Source: Neocallimastix lanati (nom. inval.)
Lineage: Eukaryota; Neocallimastigomycota; Neocallimastigomycetes; Neocallimastigales; Neocallimastigaceae
NCBI GenBank assembly: GCA_016946835.1
Contig: JACVTC010000074.1
Coordinates: forward strand, 867,501 to 931,500
Direction of reading: 5' to 3'
Length of the DNA stretch: 64,000 bases
The translations under genes were made by a program, and so were the position numbers. Shown in pieces: positions 11,907 to 25,907 of the stretch. The notes beneath the pieces are model-generated. The model had not been told where the DNA came from. It ran no database searches and worked only from the letters and a program-made list of their open reading frames with translations. The number at the start of each line of letters is the position of its first letter. Within the stretch, counting starts at the first letter, position 1.

Positions 11907-14900
11907 ATGTTTAGAAAGAAGCTTTCACTGTAAATACCTTTTTTCCCATGATTTTTATTCTCTTCTTCCTCGAATGATACCGATATATAATAATAGAAAA
12001 AAAAATTATTATAAGATAAAAGTGAATTCATTGAAAATAAAATCTAAAATAAAATTTATATATATATATATATAAATATAAAAATAAAATTGTGTAACCT
12101 TTTTCAATCAACAGTATCAAATTGATCATATTAAATAACTATTATTAAAAAAAAAAAAAAAAAAGATAAAAATAAATAAATAAATAAATATTATTAATTA
12201 AAATATTTATAGATATTACAAAAAGAATAGTCTTTAGTAATAATAATTAATAATTAATAGCAAAAAAAAAAAAATTATTAATTAGTATATCTTTTATTTA
12301 TTTATTTATTTTTTTATTTTTTATAATTCAATTTTTAGTCTTTTTGGTGTCCTATTACTCGGTTATATTAAGCTGGTAAGCTCTGTGAAAGTAACGATAG
12401 GTAAATTAAACTGAAATTTTTTTTTGGCTTATTAATAAAGATATCATGAGAAATAATTGGGATTTTTTTTTTTTTTAAATAAAATATTATGAGAAATACT
12501 TGAAGGAAGTTTTTATTAAAAAAAAAATTTATTTATTACATTTTTAAAAAATAATTTATAGATTTAACCGAATGTGAAGAGGCCACCATTCAAAGTTGCA
12601 CTTCAACCCGTCGGGAAAGCAAATATTGTTATAAAAAATACAAAATTTATTCCTTAGATGAATTTGGAGCTTGTACTACAGCAGCAGCAATATCATTAGA
12701 GAGTGGGATTATCATTATTGATTTTACCACGAAGGCTGAAGCGACGACTACCCATGCCTTTTTTAATTTAGAAACCATTGTTCTATTCAGTTGCTGGCAT
12801 ACCTGTAGAAGAACCTACGGTTATGTCAGAACCGATGATAATAAATATTTTAGAATTGGAGCGGATGGAAAAAATGAAGAGGTTGTCTCAGGAGAGTCGG
12901 TCACCACTGTTGGCGTCTTAAATCCAGCCAACTTTAAATTAAAGGTATCAGGAGCCTTTAGCGTCGTAGCTGGAGTTTTAGGGGACGATACCTTCAACCA
13001 AAATATTGCGAATGGATTTGATTTTGCTGGTTCAGGGGAAATGGCTAATTCCTATTTAGTGAATTACCTTAAATCCCGCTATTATTTAGTGGAATTAACA
13101 GAAAATGAAAATAGTATCTTTTTATCCAGTGAAGATTATGAAAAGGCCATTGCGTCGTCTAAAACGCATATAGCAATCAAGGCTCTCCGGAATATTTTTG
13201 CTTTTGATAATACGTTAGAAGGTATGAATTTAAAAAAATAAAATAAAATAAAATAAAATAAAATAAAATAAAATAAAATAAAACTTTATCGATACTACTT
13301 TTTAATCCCTTTTTTTTTTAATAATAATTTTTTAATATTGATATTATTATTTTAATTTTTATGATAATCGTTGAAACTTAAATTGATTATAAAATTATAT
13401 TTATATTAATATTACTTTTTTTTTATGGCTATTTAAATTTGAATTTAATAAAATTTGAAAAAAAAATATTTATATGAATATCACCTAAATATATATATAA
13501 AGAAAATGGATGTGCCTTACATGATAATGGCGGCTTTTTAAAGATTGATACATTAGAGTATATCGAAAGTGTTTCCTTCGACAGCGTATACAGTTGTTTG
13601 GATGGTCTATGTAAATTATCATTTGGTAATTTTGGTAATTTCAAATTTTTTTTTTTTTTTTTTTTTTTAAATATTTTAAATATATATATATATATTGATT
13701 TGAATTAAAACAAAATAATATTAAAATAAATACTTTTATATTATTAAAACTGCAAAAAAAATAATTTTAATTCATGTTAAATTATATTAATTAAAAATAT
13801 ATATATATATATTTATATTTATATTTATTTATATATTTTTTATTGTGTCATTATTAAAAAGTAAATAGTTGAAGGAGGTAAATATATTATTCGTAGTTGG
13901 TTGTTTGTGTTATACGCTTGTGAGGGTGATCCAGTAATTTGTAAACAAGATAAGGGAACGATTAATGGTATTAATGTGTTCAGAGAATACGAGGATGAAG
14001 ATGGTGATCCCTTTATCAAATTAATTGACCATTTAGATTCTGCCGATCTTGAAAGTGAAAAATATCAACTATTTGATTGCAAATCGGGTACTTGTAGCCG
14101 TACCAGTGGTTATATCCAATATGGAAAAGATCTCACTGCTATAGGAAGATGTCCTTATGATACCGATTGTACTGTTCAATCTGGAGCCGATGAGATAGGA
14201 TTTACGGGAAAGGCTGGGACATTAAAATTCTCAGGGAGTGATTTCACTTACACAGTTAATGGCGGCGCACCGAAAGTCATTACTCCTGGAGATAACTATT
14301 TTTTTGTTGATCGTACTTCAAAATATGATTATATTAGCTTCAGCAATGCCAACGTTGTCGCTTCATTTCAATACGGTAAGTTTATTAAAAAAAAAAAAAA
14401 AAAAAAAAAACGATTTATTTACATTTTATATTATTTTTTTTTCAGTATGGGTTTCTTTTTTTATTTTCCTTCTCATTCCTATTATCATTAATGCTTTTAT
14501 ATTATTATAAATAATTCATTTCTATTAAATAATATTGTTTAAAAAAAATATATTATTTCATTTTTTATTTATTTATTTTTTATTTTTTTTTTTTAAAAAA
14601 AAAAAAATGGAATTTCTTCTTTAACAATATATCAACAAAAATTTAGATATTAGAAATAAGGAATATGATGTCTACATCAACATTGGCACTAATGTTGTTG
14701 GTAAAGGTGCTGAAAATTGTAATTCTAATAGTTATTATCATTACGTCATTGAGGATGAAAATAGAATTAATAGTTATAATTCAGTCTCCTGTAAGTTATT
14801 TATGATAACATTTACTAATAAAATTTTTTTAAATATTAAATTAAAAAAAAAAAAAAAAATAAATAAAAAAAATAAAAACAGAATTTTGATTGGATATAAC

Positions 14901-17900
14901 GATTTTTATATTCATTTTTTATAAAAACACATTTCAATTTTTAATTATTTCTTTTTACTTTTTTTTTTTTTTTTTTTTTATTTTAAAAAATTAATATCTA
15001 TTTATCATACCTTTTTATATTTTATACTTGTTCTTTTTTTTTTTTTTTTTTTTTAAAAAAAAAAGGTAAAAATACCGAAGCTACCGCTGGAAATTGTAAT
15101 TATTATAAATTTTATTTTTTACTTTATCTCAAATTTAAATTATTTATTACTAAAAAAATTTATTTATTTTTTTTTTTTAAATTTAATTGAAATTATGAAA
15201 TTTTAAATCATGTTACAGTTTTAAAGGAATGTGAAGAGGCCACCATTCAAAGTTGTACTTCAACCAATCCGGCAAGCAAATATTGCTATTACGAAGACAA
15301 AATTTATACCTTAGATGAAGATGGAGCTTGTACTACTGCAGCAGCAATAGACTTAGTATCAACTCCTTCATCCCGAGGTGTAAAAATATTCGATTTTGCA
15401 ACAATGGCTGAAGCCGATACTACAGGAGAACTTTCTAATTTAGAAAAAATTGTTCTCTTTAATTGTTTTTATACTTATGATAAAAAAAAAGGTCATTATA
15501 CTCGATGTGTAAGAACCTATGGTTATGTTAAAACAGATAATAATAAATATTATCGAATTGGAGCTGATGGAATAAATGAAGAGATTGTGGCAGGAACCGC
15601 TGACACTACAACTGGAGTTTTAAATCCATCTACTTTTAAATTAAATGTTGGGGATGGTGTTGAATTTGTTTCGGATGACAACAGTTCAAGTTATTTAGTT
15701 GAATTACTAGATAATAATATATTTTTATCCTCTGAAGATTACAGTATTGCCAATGCTGTTTTTAAAACTCATATTATCATCTGGGCTATCAGTAATACTT
15801 TTATTTATAAAAATTTTTATAGTGGTATGAATTAAATTAAACGAATTATCTTTAATATTTTTTAATATTACTTTTATAATAACTATTATGATATTATTCA
15901 ATATATATATATATATATATTTTAATTAGAATTAATTGAATAATAAAATTTTTATTAATATTATTTTTTTTGTAATAAAATTTTAATTTTTAAAAATAAA
16001 CAAAAATAAAAGGAGAAATCCCTGTTTTAAAATCTAAATTAGTTTCAAATCTTGATAGTTCTTCAATGATTGCTGAAAATATCAATGACTCCTTCGACAG
16101 TATATACATATGTAACACAGAAGGTCTATGTAAATTATCCGTATCATTTGGTAAATTCATTTTTCATTTTTTTTTTTTTTTTCATTATAATAAAATTTTT
16201 AATTCGTATCAAAATAGTAAATATATAAAACACTTTATTTCAATTCCATCAAAATAAAATTAAAATAAATTATCTTTTATTTTATTAAAAATATATAAAT
16301 ATATTTTTAAAAAATGTAATTTCATTAATCATATAATAAATATATATGTTATTTATTGTGTATCATTATTAAAAATTAACTAGATGAGCCTGGTAAATAT
16401 ATTATACATGATCGTCTTTATGTTTGTGAAGGTGATCCAATAGTTTGTAGTAAAGATGATGGAACTAATGATGGTTTAAATGTTTTTAAATTATATGATA
16501 TTGATGAAAATGACAATAAGTTGTTCAAATTAATTGAAGATTTAACTTCTGCCGATCTTGAAAAAGAAAAATATCAAATATTCGATTGTGAATCCGCCGT
16601 TTGTTATCGTACCACTGGTTATATCAAATATGGAGAAGGCCACTCTAGTATAGGAAGATGTCCTGAATATGATGATTGTACTGTTCAAACTGAAGCAGAT
16701 GAAACAGGATTTGATAGGCTTGTTGGTACATTAAAATTTACAGGTACTGGTTTTACTTTTACCTTTTACGAGAGCGAATTGGAATATGAAGTAACTAAAG
16801 ATCTTATACCTGGTAATGAGTATTTCTTTGCTTATGGAGAACCAGGATACATATACGAATACGAATATATTAGCTTCAAAACTGAATACATGGTCACTTT
16901 CATAAGTATACGTAAATTAATTTAAAAAGGCTATTAAAATAAAAAAAATAAAAAATAAATAAAAAAATAACTTTACTATTATTTTTTATTTTAGTATCGT
17001 AAATTTTTATTAATTTTTTTTTGAATTATTTTTAATATTTATTTTTAATTTTATAATTAATTTTTATATTACTTTTTTTTTTTTTTTTCATTTTTTTGCT
17101 TTAATTTATAATATTTCTATAATAATTATAAATTTTTATTTACCATTTTAATTTTTTATTATTTATAAATTAAAATATAATAGTTAAACCTGATTTGTAC
17201 ATCAATAGTAGTACTAATGCTATTGTTAATGATGTTGAAAATTGTAATTCTGATACCTATTATCATTACATCCTTGAAAATGAACATTATAGGCATTATA
17301 AGTTTGATTCAGCTCAATGTAAGATTTTATAATAAAATTATAAAATAATATTCTATAAAAAATTTGTGAATCAAGATATTTTTAGATACTTTGATTTTTA
17401 TGTTCATTTTTATAATTTATATCTAAAATGTAAATTATTAACTTTTTTATTTGATTTAAAATATTAATATCGATTTGTTATAATTTAAAATTATATGTTT
17501 TTCTTAAAAAAAAAAAAGGTGTAAAACTAAGCCTCAATTGTCCATTATCTGATAATAATGTAATCATAGATGATATTAATACATTAGATGAAGATGGTGC
17601 ATGTTCTACTTTACAAGCAATAACATTAACAGAAGGTATTAAAATATTTGATTTAAAAACAAAATCAGAAGCTGATACTACAGGTGAACTTTCGAATTTA
17701 GAATCAATAGTTCTTTTGAATTGTTTTTATATCGGTAATTTTATGCAGTTTCAATGTAAAAGAACCTATGGTTATGTTAAAACAGATAATAATAAATATT
17801 ATCGACTTGGAGCGGACGGAAAGAATGAAGAGGTTGAATCAGGAGACGCTGACACCAAAGTTGGAGTTTTAAATCCAGCTACCTTCAAATTAAACGTATC

Positions 17901-19654
17901 AGGAGCCGTTAGCTCCAAAGGTAAAGTTTTAGATCAAGCTACTTTCCAATTAAACTTTGGGGATGGTGTTGAATTTAGTTCTAATAGCAGTGCTTCAGTC
18001 TTTTTAGTCAAATTAGAAGATAACGGTATATTTTTATCTTCTGAAGATTATAATACTGCCATTACAGATTCTAAAAAATATATTTGGATCATGGCCGTTA
18101 GTAATACTTTTGTTTTTGATAACATTTTTAATGGTATGTATATTACGATTTAATAAAAAGCATTTTAAGTTTTTGATTAAATTAAATTATGTTTTTTATA
18201 TTATTTTTATAGTAATTATTATAATAAAGATTAATTATTTAATTAAAATATTTGAATCTTTAATTATTAATAAAATTTATTTAATATTATTATAATATTT
18301 TTTAATTATATATTAATTTAATAAAATAAAAATAAAAAAATAAAAAAAAATATAATTACATAAATATTACAAAGATGACCAGTTGTGTGCCTCTCTCATA
18401 ACTGGTAGTCATGTTTTATTGAATAATAGAGTTGGATATTATGACTTTGAACTATGTGAAATACCAATATATGGTAAGTTTTTTTTTTTTTATAATTTTT
18501 TATAATAATTCTAAATTTTTATTTTTTTAATTCAATTTAACCAAAATAAAATAAAAATAATTTATTTTTTGAAAAAAGTTACAATAAAATAATTTTATTT
18601 TAATAGAAAAAATATTAAAAAATATTTCAAAAATGTTTTTTTCTTATGTTTATAAAATAAAATTTAAATTTTAAATAATTTTTTTTTTCTATTGTAAAAA
18701 ATTAATATTTATTTATTATATATAAAAAAGGTATAACTCACTGTCCACTATCAATTAATAGTGAAATCAACGATAATAAGTGTAATTATTATAATTAATA
18801 TTTTTAATTATAGCAAATTTAAATTATTTAATAATATTATTTATTAAAATATTTTTTTTTTAATTGTTTTTTTTTTTTTTTTTATTTTTTATTTTTTTAT
18901 TTATATTTTTTTAATTTATATTTATATTTAATTTTAATTTTATTTATCTATTAGGTCCAAATGGATACTACCTTAAAGCTAATGACAATAGTAAATTGGC
19001 TGATACGGCTGAAGTTGGTATTCTATATAAATGTGTCAATCAATCCTGTAGTGCTCTCGATGGAACGGCAGGTTATGAATTTGTCTATGGTATTGTTCCA
19101 AATGCCGATGCCACTAATAAAGACACCATTCCTTATATTGCTTGCACTGGAAGTGCTTCCTGTACCACTATAGCATTGTCTGATGGTTCAGACTGCTCTG
19201 ATGTTGATCAAGGAGGAATTATTTCAACAGGAGAAAATGCTTATGACCTATGTGTTGTTGGTAACTCTGCTACGGGAGGTGTTACAATTACTACACCAAA
19301 TGATAATAAATATATTTTACCTATTACTGTGTTTAATTCTAGGGATAATACTGGAAAATATATACTGGTATCTTTTGATGGTGTTAATGTTACTAAAGAT
19401 GGTAATTTATTTATTCCAATTAGTTAAAAAATATATTTTATTTTTATATTTGTTTTTTAAAAAAAAAAGAAATATAATAACTTAATTATATAAAATTTAA
19501 TTAAAAAAATTTAGTTTCTAATACAAGGAAGTATATTTATGCTGGAAACGATAATAAAATCTATAATAAATCTGAGAATAACGAAATATGTGCTGATGAA
19601 TTTTATGAATACAAAAAAGAAGATCAATATATCTATGAAAAACAAAATTCTTAA
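11907..19654 (+). CDS. Large secreted multi-module scaffoldin-like protein, 16 exons, 1435 aa
   Basis: Exons: 11907-11929, 12339-12400, 12562-13221, 13503-13625, 13869-14375, 14647-14790, 15066-15095, 15219-15824, 16013-16150, 16384-16911, 17184-17318, 17519-18133, 18375-18473, 18731-18781, 18955-19401, 19515-19654. They total 1436 codons with the stop. The first intron is phase 2 and all others are phase 1. Residues 1-28 are a signal peptide (MFRKKLSLLFGVLLLGYIKL). Then come repeated units: an N-domain with a (K/R)RTYGYVxTDxNKYxRIGADG motif at residues 29-248, 517-718 and 986-1190; a Cys connector ending GLCKLSxSFG; a second domain with SGYIxYGxxxxxIGRCP at 290-458 and 765-940; and a connector with ENCNSxxYYHY. 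The third unit ends in one cohesin-like module (1241-1389: NGYYLK..., ILYKCVNQSC, NADATNKDTIPYIAC) and a tail exon (RKYIYAG...). The protein is probably extracellular. A role in binding dockerin-bearing enzymes or anchoring is an inference from the scaffoldin-like look. In unit three the linker and N-domain exons are fused (exon 12), so one intron was lost. Confidence 0.85.
13228..13281. repeat. (AAAAT)n minisatellite inside intron 3
   Basis: About ten tandem AAAAT pentamers follow the GTATGA donor of exon 3 in the large plus-strand gene. The equivalent introns of units 2 and 3 lack it. Confidence 0.9.
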
Positions 19655-19708
19655 ATAGAAAGCTTATTTAAATGTACTATAAATAATAATTTTTTTATTT
19701 TTTCATTT

Positions 19709-19744
<36 letters not shown>

Positions 19745-20430
19745 ATATATATATATAATTTATTTAAATAATTTATTTTTTTTATTTGAATTTAAATATT
19801 TAAATAATTCAATCGTATGAAAAAATATCTTTATATAATTATATAAAATATTTTTTTATATTAATTTAAATATATTTAAAATTCAATCGAACTTTGTTGT
19901 ACATTATTAGTATTTATCAATAAAAAAAAAGCATTATTATAATATATTTATTTAAAAATAATTATAAGTATTTTTTTTATTAATATATAATTTCAAATAA
20001 ATAAAAAATGAAATATTCATATTTTTAAACCTAAATAATTTTTATAAATAGTATTAATTTTTACTATTTTTTCTAAAAAATAATAAATTAAATAGAAATA
20101 TAAAGTATTATTAGTAAAAAAAAAAAAAAGGTTTATTTTACGTTTTTTATTTAAATTTCTTTATTAAAATAATAAAATTAATTAAAAAATATAAAATTTC
20201 GAATTATAGTTATTTTCATAAATATTAAGTTATGTAGGGAGATATAATAGATCTTTACATATTTTTTTCACTCTTTTTTTTTTATTAATCATAAATAAAA
20301 CATAATTATATTATTAATTATAACAACAAATTATAAACAAAAAAATTCTATTACATAAATATTATAGATTTATGTTTAAAAAAAAAATTAATAATACTTT
20401 TTCTAAAAACATAATTTGCTCCCTTTTTAG
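19655..20430. other. AT-rich noncoding DNA after the large gene
   Basis: Poly-A and poly-T runs are present and nothing coding was seen. It forms the 3' side of the plus-strand gene and faces the tail of the minus-strand array. Confidence 0.65.
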
Positions 20431-20647
20431 GTTCAAGAAAAAACAATTCTAAGAATATACAATACTTATTTAACAGTCTTATTGTGGTTTATCGATTCTG
20501 TCTTATTGAACAAGGAAGATTATCTTAATCTTGAAAAGTAGAAAAAATGTAAGAGTTATATCAAAAGGAACTCAACAACTAGTTGTTTATGCCTTACCTC
20601 GAGATCTTCAAGTATTTCCAATTGATAGCTTTTGTTCTTCTTTTTAA
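20431..20647 (+). pseudogene. Unidentified coding relic
   Basis: After a TTTTTAG acceptor-like site, a plus-strand frame reads GSRKNNSKNIQYLFNSLIVV and continues to a stop after EQGRLS. In another frame, 20549-20647 reads VRVISKGTQQLVVYALPRDL and continues to a TAA at 20645-20647. Composition is exon-like. The two frames suggest one protein with a frameshift or a small deletion. The family was not recognised. It is unlike the neighbouring modular proteins. Confidence 0.4.
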
Positions 20648-21203
20648 ATAAAATGCTTTTATAAATTGAAAAATTCAAAATGTATCATTTAAGATCTTTG
20701 TTGTGGTTCAAGGGAGAGTTTAATGGATACCATACTATTTATTTTAAAGATGTTATTTATTTGTTTTATTATTTTAGATTAAACTAGTGATCTTGTTAAT
20801 ACACATAGTACACATCCCACAAAAATTTCTTTAACTTTTAAACTTATTTTTATTCTTTATTACATTAAATTTTCTATGATTAATTAAATTTTTTTTTATT
20901 TTTTTTTATTTAATTAATTTTTTACATATATATATTTATCTTTAAATTATAGTAAAAATCTATAGTAAAAAACTTAAAAATATATATTTTATTTTTATAA
21001 TCTTTAATTTTTTTTTAATTAAAAAAGATTATTTATTTAATATTTAAATTTAGAAAAATTTTAAATATAAAATAAAATTATGGAAAAAAAAGTCTCTACT
21101 GGAATTATTAATGAAAAAACATTATCTTTTTTGTTTTTTATATATTATTTATAATAAAAATTAGTGAGAATGAATAAGAAGTAGAGATTTATTAGATCAG
21201 AAT
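20648..21203. other. AT-rich noncoding DNA
   Basis: A short GC-richer patch at 20698-20730 (TGTGGTTCAAGGGAGAGTTT) may belong to the relic just upstream. Otherwise nothing is seen. Confidence 0.5.
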
Positions 21204-24200
21204 CTATTCACTGTTAATAATATAGTAGTCAACAAGATCACCAGTAGTTTTATGTAAGATATATTCAGAGGCTTTTGACTCATCTAATTTACTTGGATTG
21301 CCATCAGCAGCTACAGTACACATAGCTGTAGTATAATTGGTATCTCCCTTATCATAAACTTGTTTACTTGAAGTGACAGCATAGATATATTTCTTTTCAG
21401 CTTGTAAAATTTAAATTGTGATCAATATAATATGATAGTTTTTTAAAAGAAAAAAAATTAAAAAAAAAAAAAAAAATAAAAATAAAAATAAGTAGTTGTT
21501 TTGTCAAAAAGTTGGAATGACATTAAATGGCTTTATTTTTTTATGAATGAATTCAATTAATTATATAAAAACTAAGAAATTACTAAAATAACTTACTTTG
21601 ATCTCTACGAATAATATTACCATCGGCGTCAATTTCAACAATAACATAGTAACCATTTTTAATACCGGAAGTACTAACGAAAGTACTAGTGGAGTGAGCA
21701 TCAACAAGATACTTAGAGGCAGTTAATGAAACAACATTTGAGGCATCAATACAAAGTTTGTAATCACCATCATTAATTAAAGCGCCAACCGCCTTTGTAG
21801 AATCTGGTTTGTTAATAGCAATACAAGAGTTAGTGTCAACACCATTGTCTGGAGTTCCAGTAGCGGAACATTTGATGTATGGGACACCTTCGTCATTGGA
21901 AGCAGCATTTATAAGATATCCAATTGTAGTGGTATCAACAACACAAACGGTTCCATTTGATTTGTATAAACTTCCGTTAACATTATCACTTGCAGAAGTT
22001 AAAACAGTTTTGTCGGCTTTAGCAGCGTAGTAATTTCTAGCATCTATTCATTTATTATTTATAATAAAATGAAGGTTTATTATTTTAGTAGAAAAAAAAA
22101 ATCAAATGAAAAGATATTTAATAATTATTTTAAAAAAATATTTACTGAAAGATCTATATAAAAAAAAAAAAGAATTATTTATAAATAATTGTGGAGTTTA
22201 TAAATTGTAATTACTTTGAGGAACAAGAATAGCATTTCCAAGGGTATCTGTCTTCACAATAACAAAACTATTAGCAGCGTCCGAATTAATGAAATTATTA
22301 TTAGCATAGTCACTTGCAGCTACTAGATAGCTAACGTCAGCAGCTAAATCTTCTAAATCTTTTGGAGTTGTACTATCTATACAAAGTTTATATCCACTGC
22401 TGTAAATTAAAGTTCCAGCCTTACTACAGGAATTTTCTGATGGTTGTTGAATTACTGAGCAAGCATGACTTTCGTCACAAACGATATATGGAATTGCTGT
22501 GGCATGGGTTGTATCAGCATTTTTAAGGAAACCAACAACAGAATCAGTAACATCATTACAACTTCCATCATCACCACAAGAATACACTTTAGAAACTGTA
22601 TCTGTATGAGTACTTAAGAAGGCATCGTTTCCATCAACAACATAATAACCCGGTTTACCTTTAATATATTTTATTATAAGGTTGTATTTAAATTTTTTAA
22701 TATATCAACATTAAATTATGGTTTAACAAATAAATTGTTTAATTTTATTTAATTTTTTTTATACTTTATTAATATAAAATAGTGATACTTACATCCTGTC
22801 GAAGATCCTTTACTTGGTTTACAACCACTATCAGTTTCTCTTGCTTTGTTTTTTTTTTGTATACACATTAATTATTATATGAAAAATGAATATTGTCGTT
22901 TAAATTTCAAATTTGTAATACATTAAATTAATTTAAATTTGTTAAAAAAAATGAAATTATTAGAGATAAATATTAAAAGAAATTAAAGGAAATGAAAAAA
23001 CTTATTATTTTGAATTTAAGATATTAATGATTATATATAAATATAATTATAGCTCTATTAATATTAATAAAAACATCATCAACTTATCTAAAACCTCAAT
23101 AATAATAAAAATAATAATAAGTACAATATTATTTACCTTCAATGGTGGCTTGGGAACAAACACCGGTATTACAGTTAACGTAGTTATCACAATCTTCATT
23201 TTCGTTATTTGAACAATAATTTTCTGGCCTCTTAGTAACAATCTTGGTATCTTGGTCGACACAGTAATCATCGCCTAATAAAAAATTTTATAATATTAAA
23301 AATATATATTTATAATATTAATATTATTATTACAATTTTTTTTTTTTTTTTTTAAATTTTAAATTTTATAGATAAATTTTTTTTTGAAATATATATTATG
23401 AATACAGTAAAAAATACTATTCAAATGATTATAACTTACTTGTATAAGTTTTGTCCACAACAATTGCAAATTCTTCAACAGAAACAACAACACTTTTATC
23501 GTTTGCATTACTAAATACCTTAGCTTTATCTTCAACTAAATAGTGATTATTATCACTCCCTGAAAATGCTAAAGTAACCTGAGTTGTACTATCGCTTCCC
23601 TTTACACCAAGACAAATATCAGTTCCAGAGAGTTTACCTGAATTATCGGTTGAACAAGTTTCACTCGTTAATACAACTGCTTTTCCTTCATAATCATTAG
23701 AAATGACTTTACCATCAGGACTTTTGAAAAAACCAGTTTTATCAGTTCCAATAGTAGTACATGTACACCCAGCAGTATTAGTAACTTTCATTAATTTTCC
23801 ATCATTTTTATTATCAGAATCATCATTAGTATGAAAACTTCCAGCTGAATTGGAAGAGAAAACAGCATAATAACCTACATTGTCACATGAACTACAATCA
23901 CAAGTATTCACAGCTGTGAATGTACAATCTATCATTTATTGAAAAATTAAAAAGAATTAATATAAATTAAAACAATATTCAAAATAAAATATATATACAT
24001 TTTAATAATTTCAATCTTAATAAATACCAGCAGAAACGAAGGCCAATTGATTTCCGAGGAATAATAAACTAATTAAACTATAATAAGTGAATTATTTAAC
24101 AGAATAAAATAAGAAGATATAATTTAATCATTTAATATATGTAACAATTATTTGATGTCATCGATCCATAGAAATTATTTTCAAGTATTATTATTGTCAA

Positions 24201-24249
24201 ATATAGTAATAAATGTTTCTTCAAACCTTAAAACGTTCTTTCTAAGCAT
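21204..24249 (-). CDS. Scaffoldin-like secreted protein with two cohesin-like modules, 612 aa
   Basis: Exons: 24249-24227, 24077-24028, 23928-23440, 23274-23137, 22843-22793, 22658-22215, 22043-21597, 21400-21204 (613 codons with the stop). The signal peptide is residues 1-24 (MLRKNVLSLISLLFLGNQLA). The N-domain is 25-187, rich in Cys at its start (CTFTAVNTCDCSSC). The Cys connector is 188-233 (DDYCVDQDTK ... CDNYVNCNTGVC) and the linker 234-250. Module 1 is 251-398 (PGYYVVDG, VYSCGDDGSC, NADTTHATAIPYIVC) and module 2 is 399-547 (NYYAAKAD, CVVDTTTIGYLINAA, VPYIKC). The tail is 547-612 (EKKYIYAV...). The two module exons are nearly equal in length (444 and 447 bp) and phase 1-1, which fits exon duplication. 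It is most downstream in the minus-strand array. Function as a surface or cellulosome scaffold is inferred. Confidence 0.85.
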
Positions 24250-24430
24250 GTTGCTTTGACGTTAAGAAGGTTAACTTGCTTCACTAAATAAAATTAAATA
24301 AAGATTTTATTTATTTACAAATTGAATATTTACAGATAAATATGAAAATGCTTATCTTGCTTTTGTTTAAATAAAAATAAAATTTATTTTTATTATTTTA
24401 TGACTTTTAAAATTTTTTTTCTTTTTTTTT

Positions 24431-24455
24431 GAATTTTCATAAGAAATTTATATTT
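24431..24455 (-). promoter_or_regulatory. Shared upstream element
   Basis: Plus-strand GAATTTTCATAAGAAATTTA then TATTT, about 180-205 bp before the ATG at 24249. It corresponds to the family element and is the most diverged copy in its GAAATTTC half. Confidence 0.5.
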
Positions 24456-25907
24456 TTTTAAAAATTAAAGTTATCTATTTTTTAGTTTTAGTGAGAAATT
24501 GAAAAATAGGAATAGAAAAAGAAAAGAATAGAGATTTCTATTATTAATTTAGTAAATTTTCAGTAGAAAGAAAAAAAAGGTTCGAAAAAAAAGATAAGAT
24601 ACAATTTTTTATTCGAGATATAACACAAATAATAATAATAAAAAAAAAATATTAAAATTATGAATATTTATATAAAATAAAAATTATATAAAATATAATT
24701 TTTATTTTAAATTTAATAATTTAAAAATTGAAATTGTTGAAAAGAGATTAGTTAGATATCATTATAAAGTCAAAATATAACAAAACAATATACTAATAGA
24801 CTTTAAGTAGTTTTGATTATTTGTTACTATTTCATATTAATATTTTAGTTCATATCTTAACAAGTGAATTACAAAATAGAAAAAAAAAAATTTTTTTTTT
24901 TTTTTGAAATTGAAATTTCGATATTTAGGTTCAGCATTACCTTTTTGAAATTATGAAAAATTATATATTACATAAATAGAAGATAATATAATTAATTTAG
25001 TTATCTATTCTTTAATTTTAATGATTCATTTTTCCTAAATTAATAATATTTTTAATTATAAAAGTTGAAATTACTATTCTTCTATTTCATTATTATAAAA
25101 TATTATTTATTTTTGTATAATTAAAGAAAAAAAAAATTTTTAAAAATATTATTTTTATATAAATAAATACTTATATTATATTTAAATAAATTATTAATTG
25201 TATATAAATGAATATTAAATAAATATCAATAAATAATTTATATTAATTAATATATAGTTATTTATAAATACATATATTAAATTTAAAAATATGGAATAAT
25301 TTTTTATAATAAATAAATTTATTTTTTATTATATATATAATTATTATATATATAATTTTATATTAAATATATATTAATTAAATCATATATTTAAAATTAT
25401 TTATTTTTATTTATTTATTATATTATTATTTATTATTATTACTAATTTATTTAATATATATATGTATACATTAAAATAATATTAAAATAATATATTTAGA
25501 TATATTAAAATTTATTTAAATGTAATATCATTATTCATTTATATATTATATCAAAGGAAAATAAATATCTTTCAATTTTATTAAAATGTAAAATGTTTGT
25601 TATTAAAGAAGAAATGAGTAAAAATTGATTTTTTTATAGTAATGTTACTATTATTTTTTAAAAATTATATGTAGCTTTAAAGCTAATTTTTATTGTTTCT
25701 ATATTTTAATAATTTGTATCTATTTACATGATATATTTATTTAATTTCATATAACTATAATATTAAAATCTACAATTGTAAAAAGAATACAACTAAATAT
25801 ATGTAATGCTACAAAAATTCGAGATTTTTATTTTCCTTAATAATTTTTTTATTTTTATTATTTTTTTTTTTGGATATTAATTATGCCTATCGAGCATGGT
25901 TTTCTAT
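24456..25907. other. AT-rich noncoding DNA
   Basis: No exon-like segment was seen. It holds the upstream region of the 612-aa gene and the 3' side of the truncated relic. Confidence 0.6.

Noticed and set aside
14238-14510. Second plus-strand frame with poly-Lys and hydrophobic end
   Set aside because: It is an out-of-frame reading of exon 5 of the large gene that runs through a poly-A tract in the intron.
19183-19485. Hydrophobic 100-aa plus-strand frame
   Set aside because: It is the +1/+2 frame shadow of exon 15 of the large gene, whose correct frame carries the conserved module motifs.
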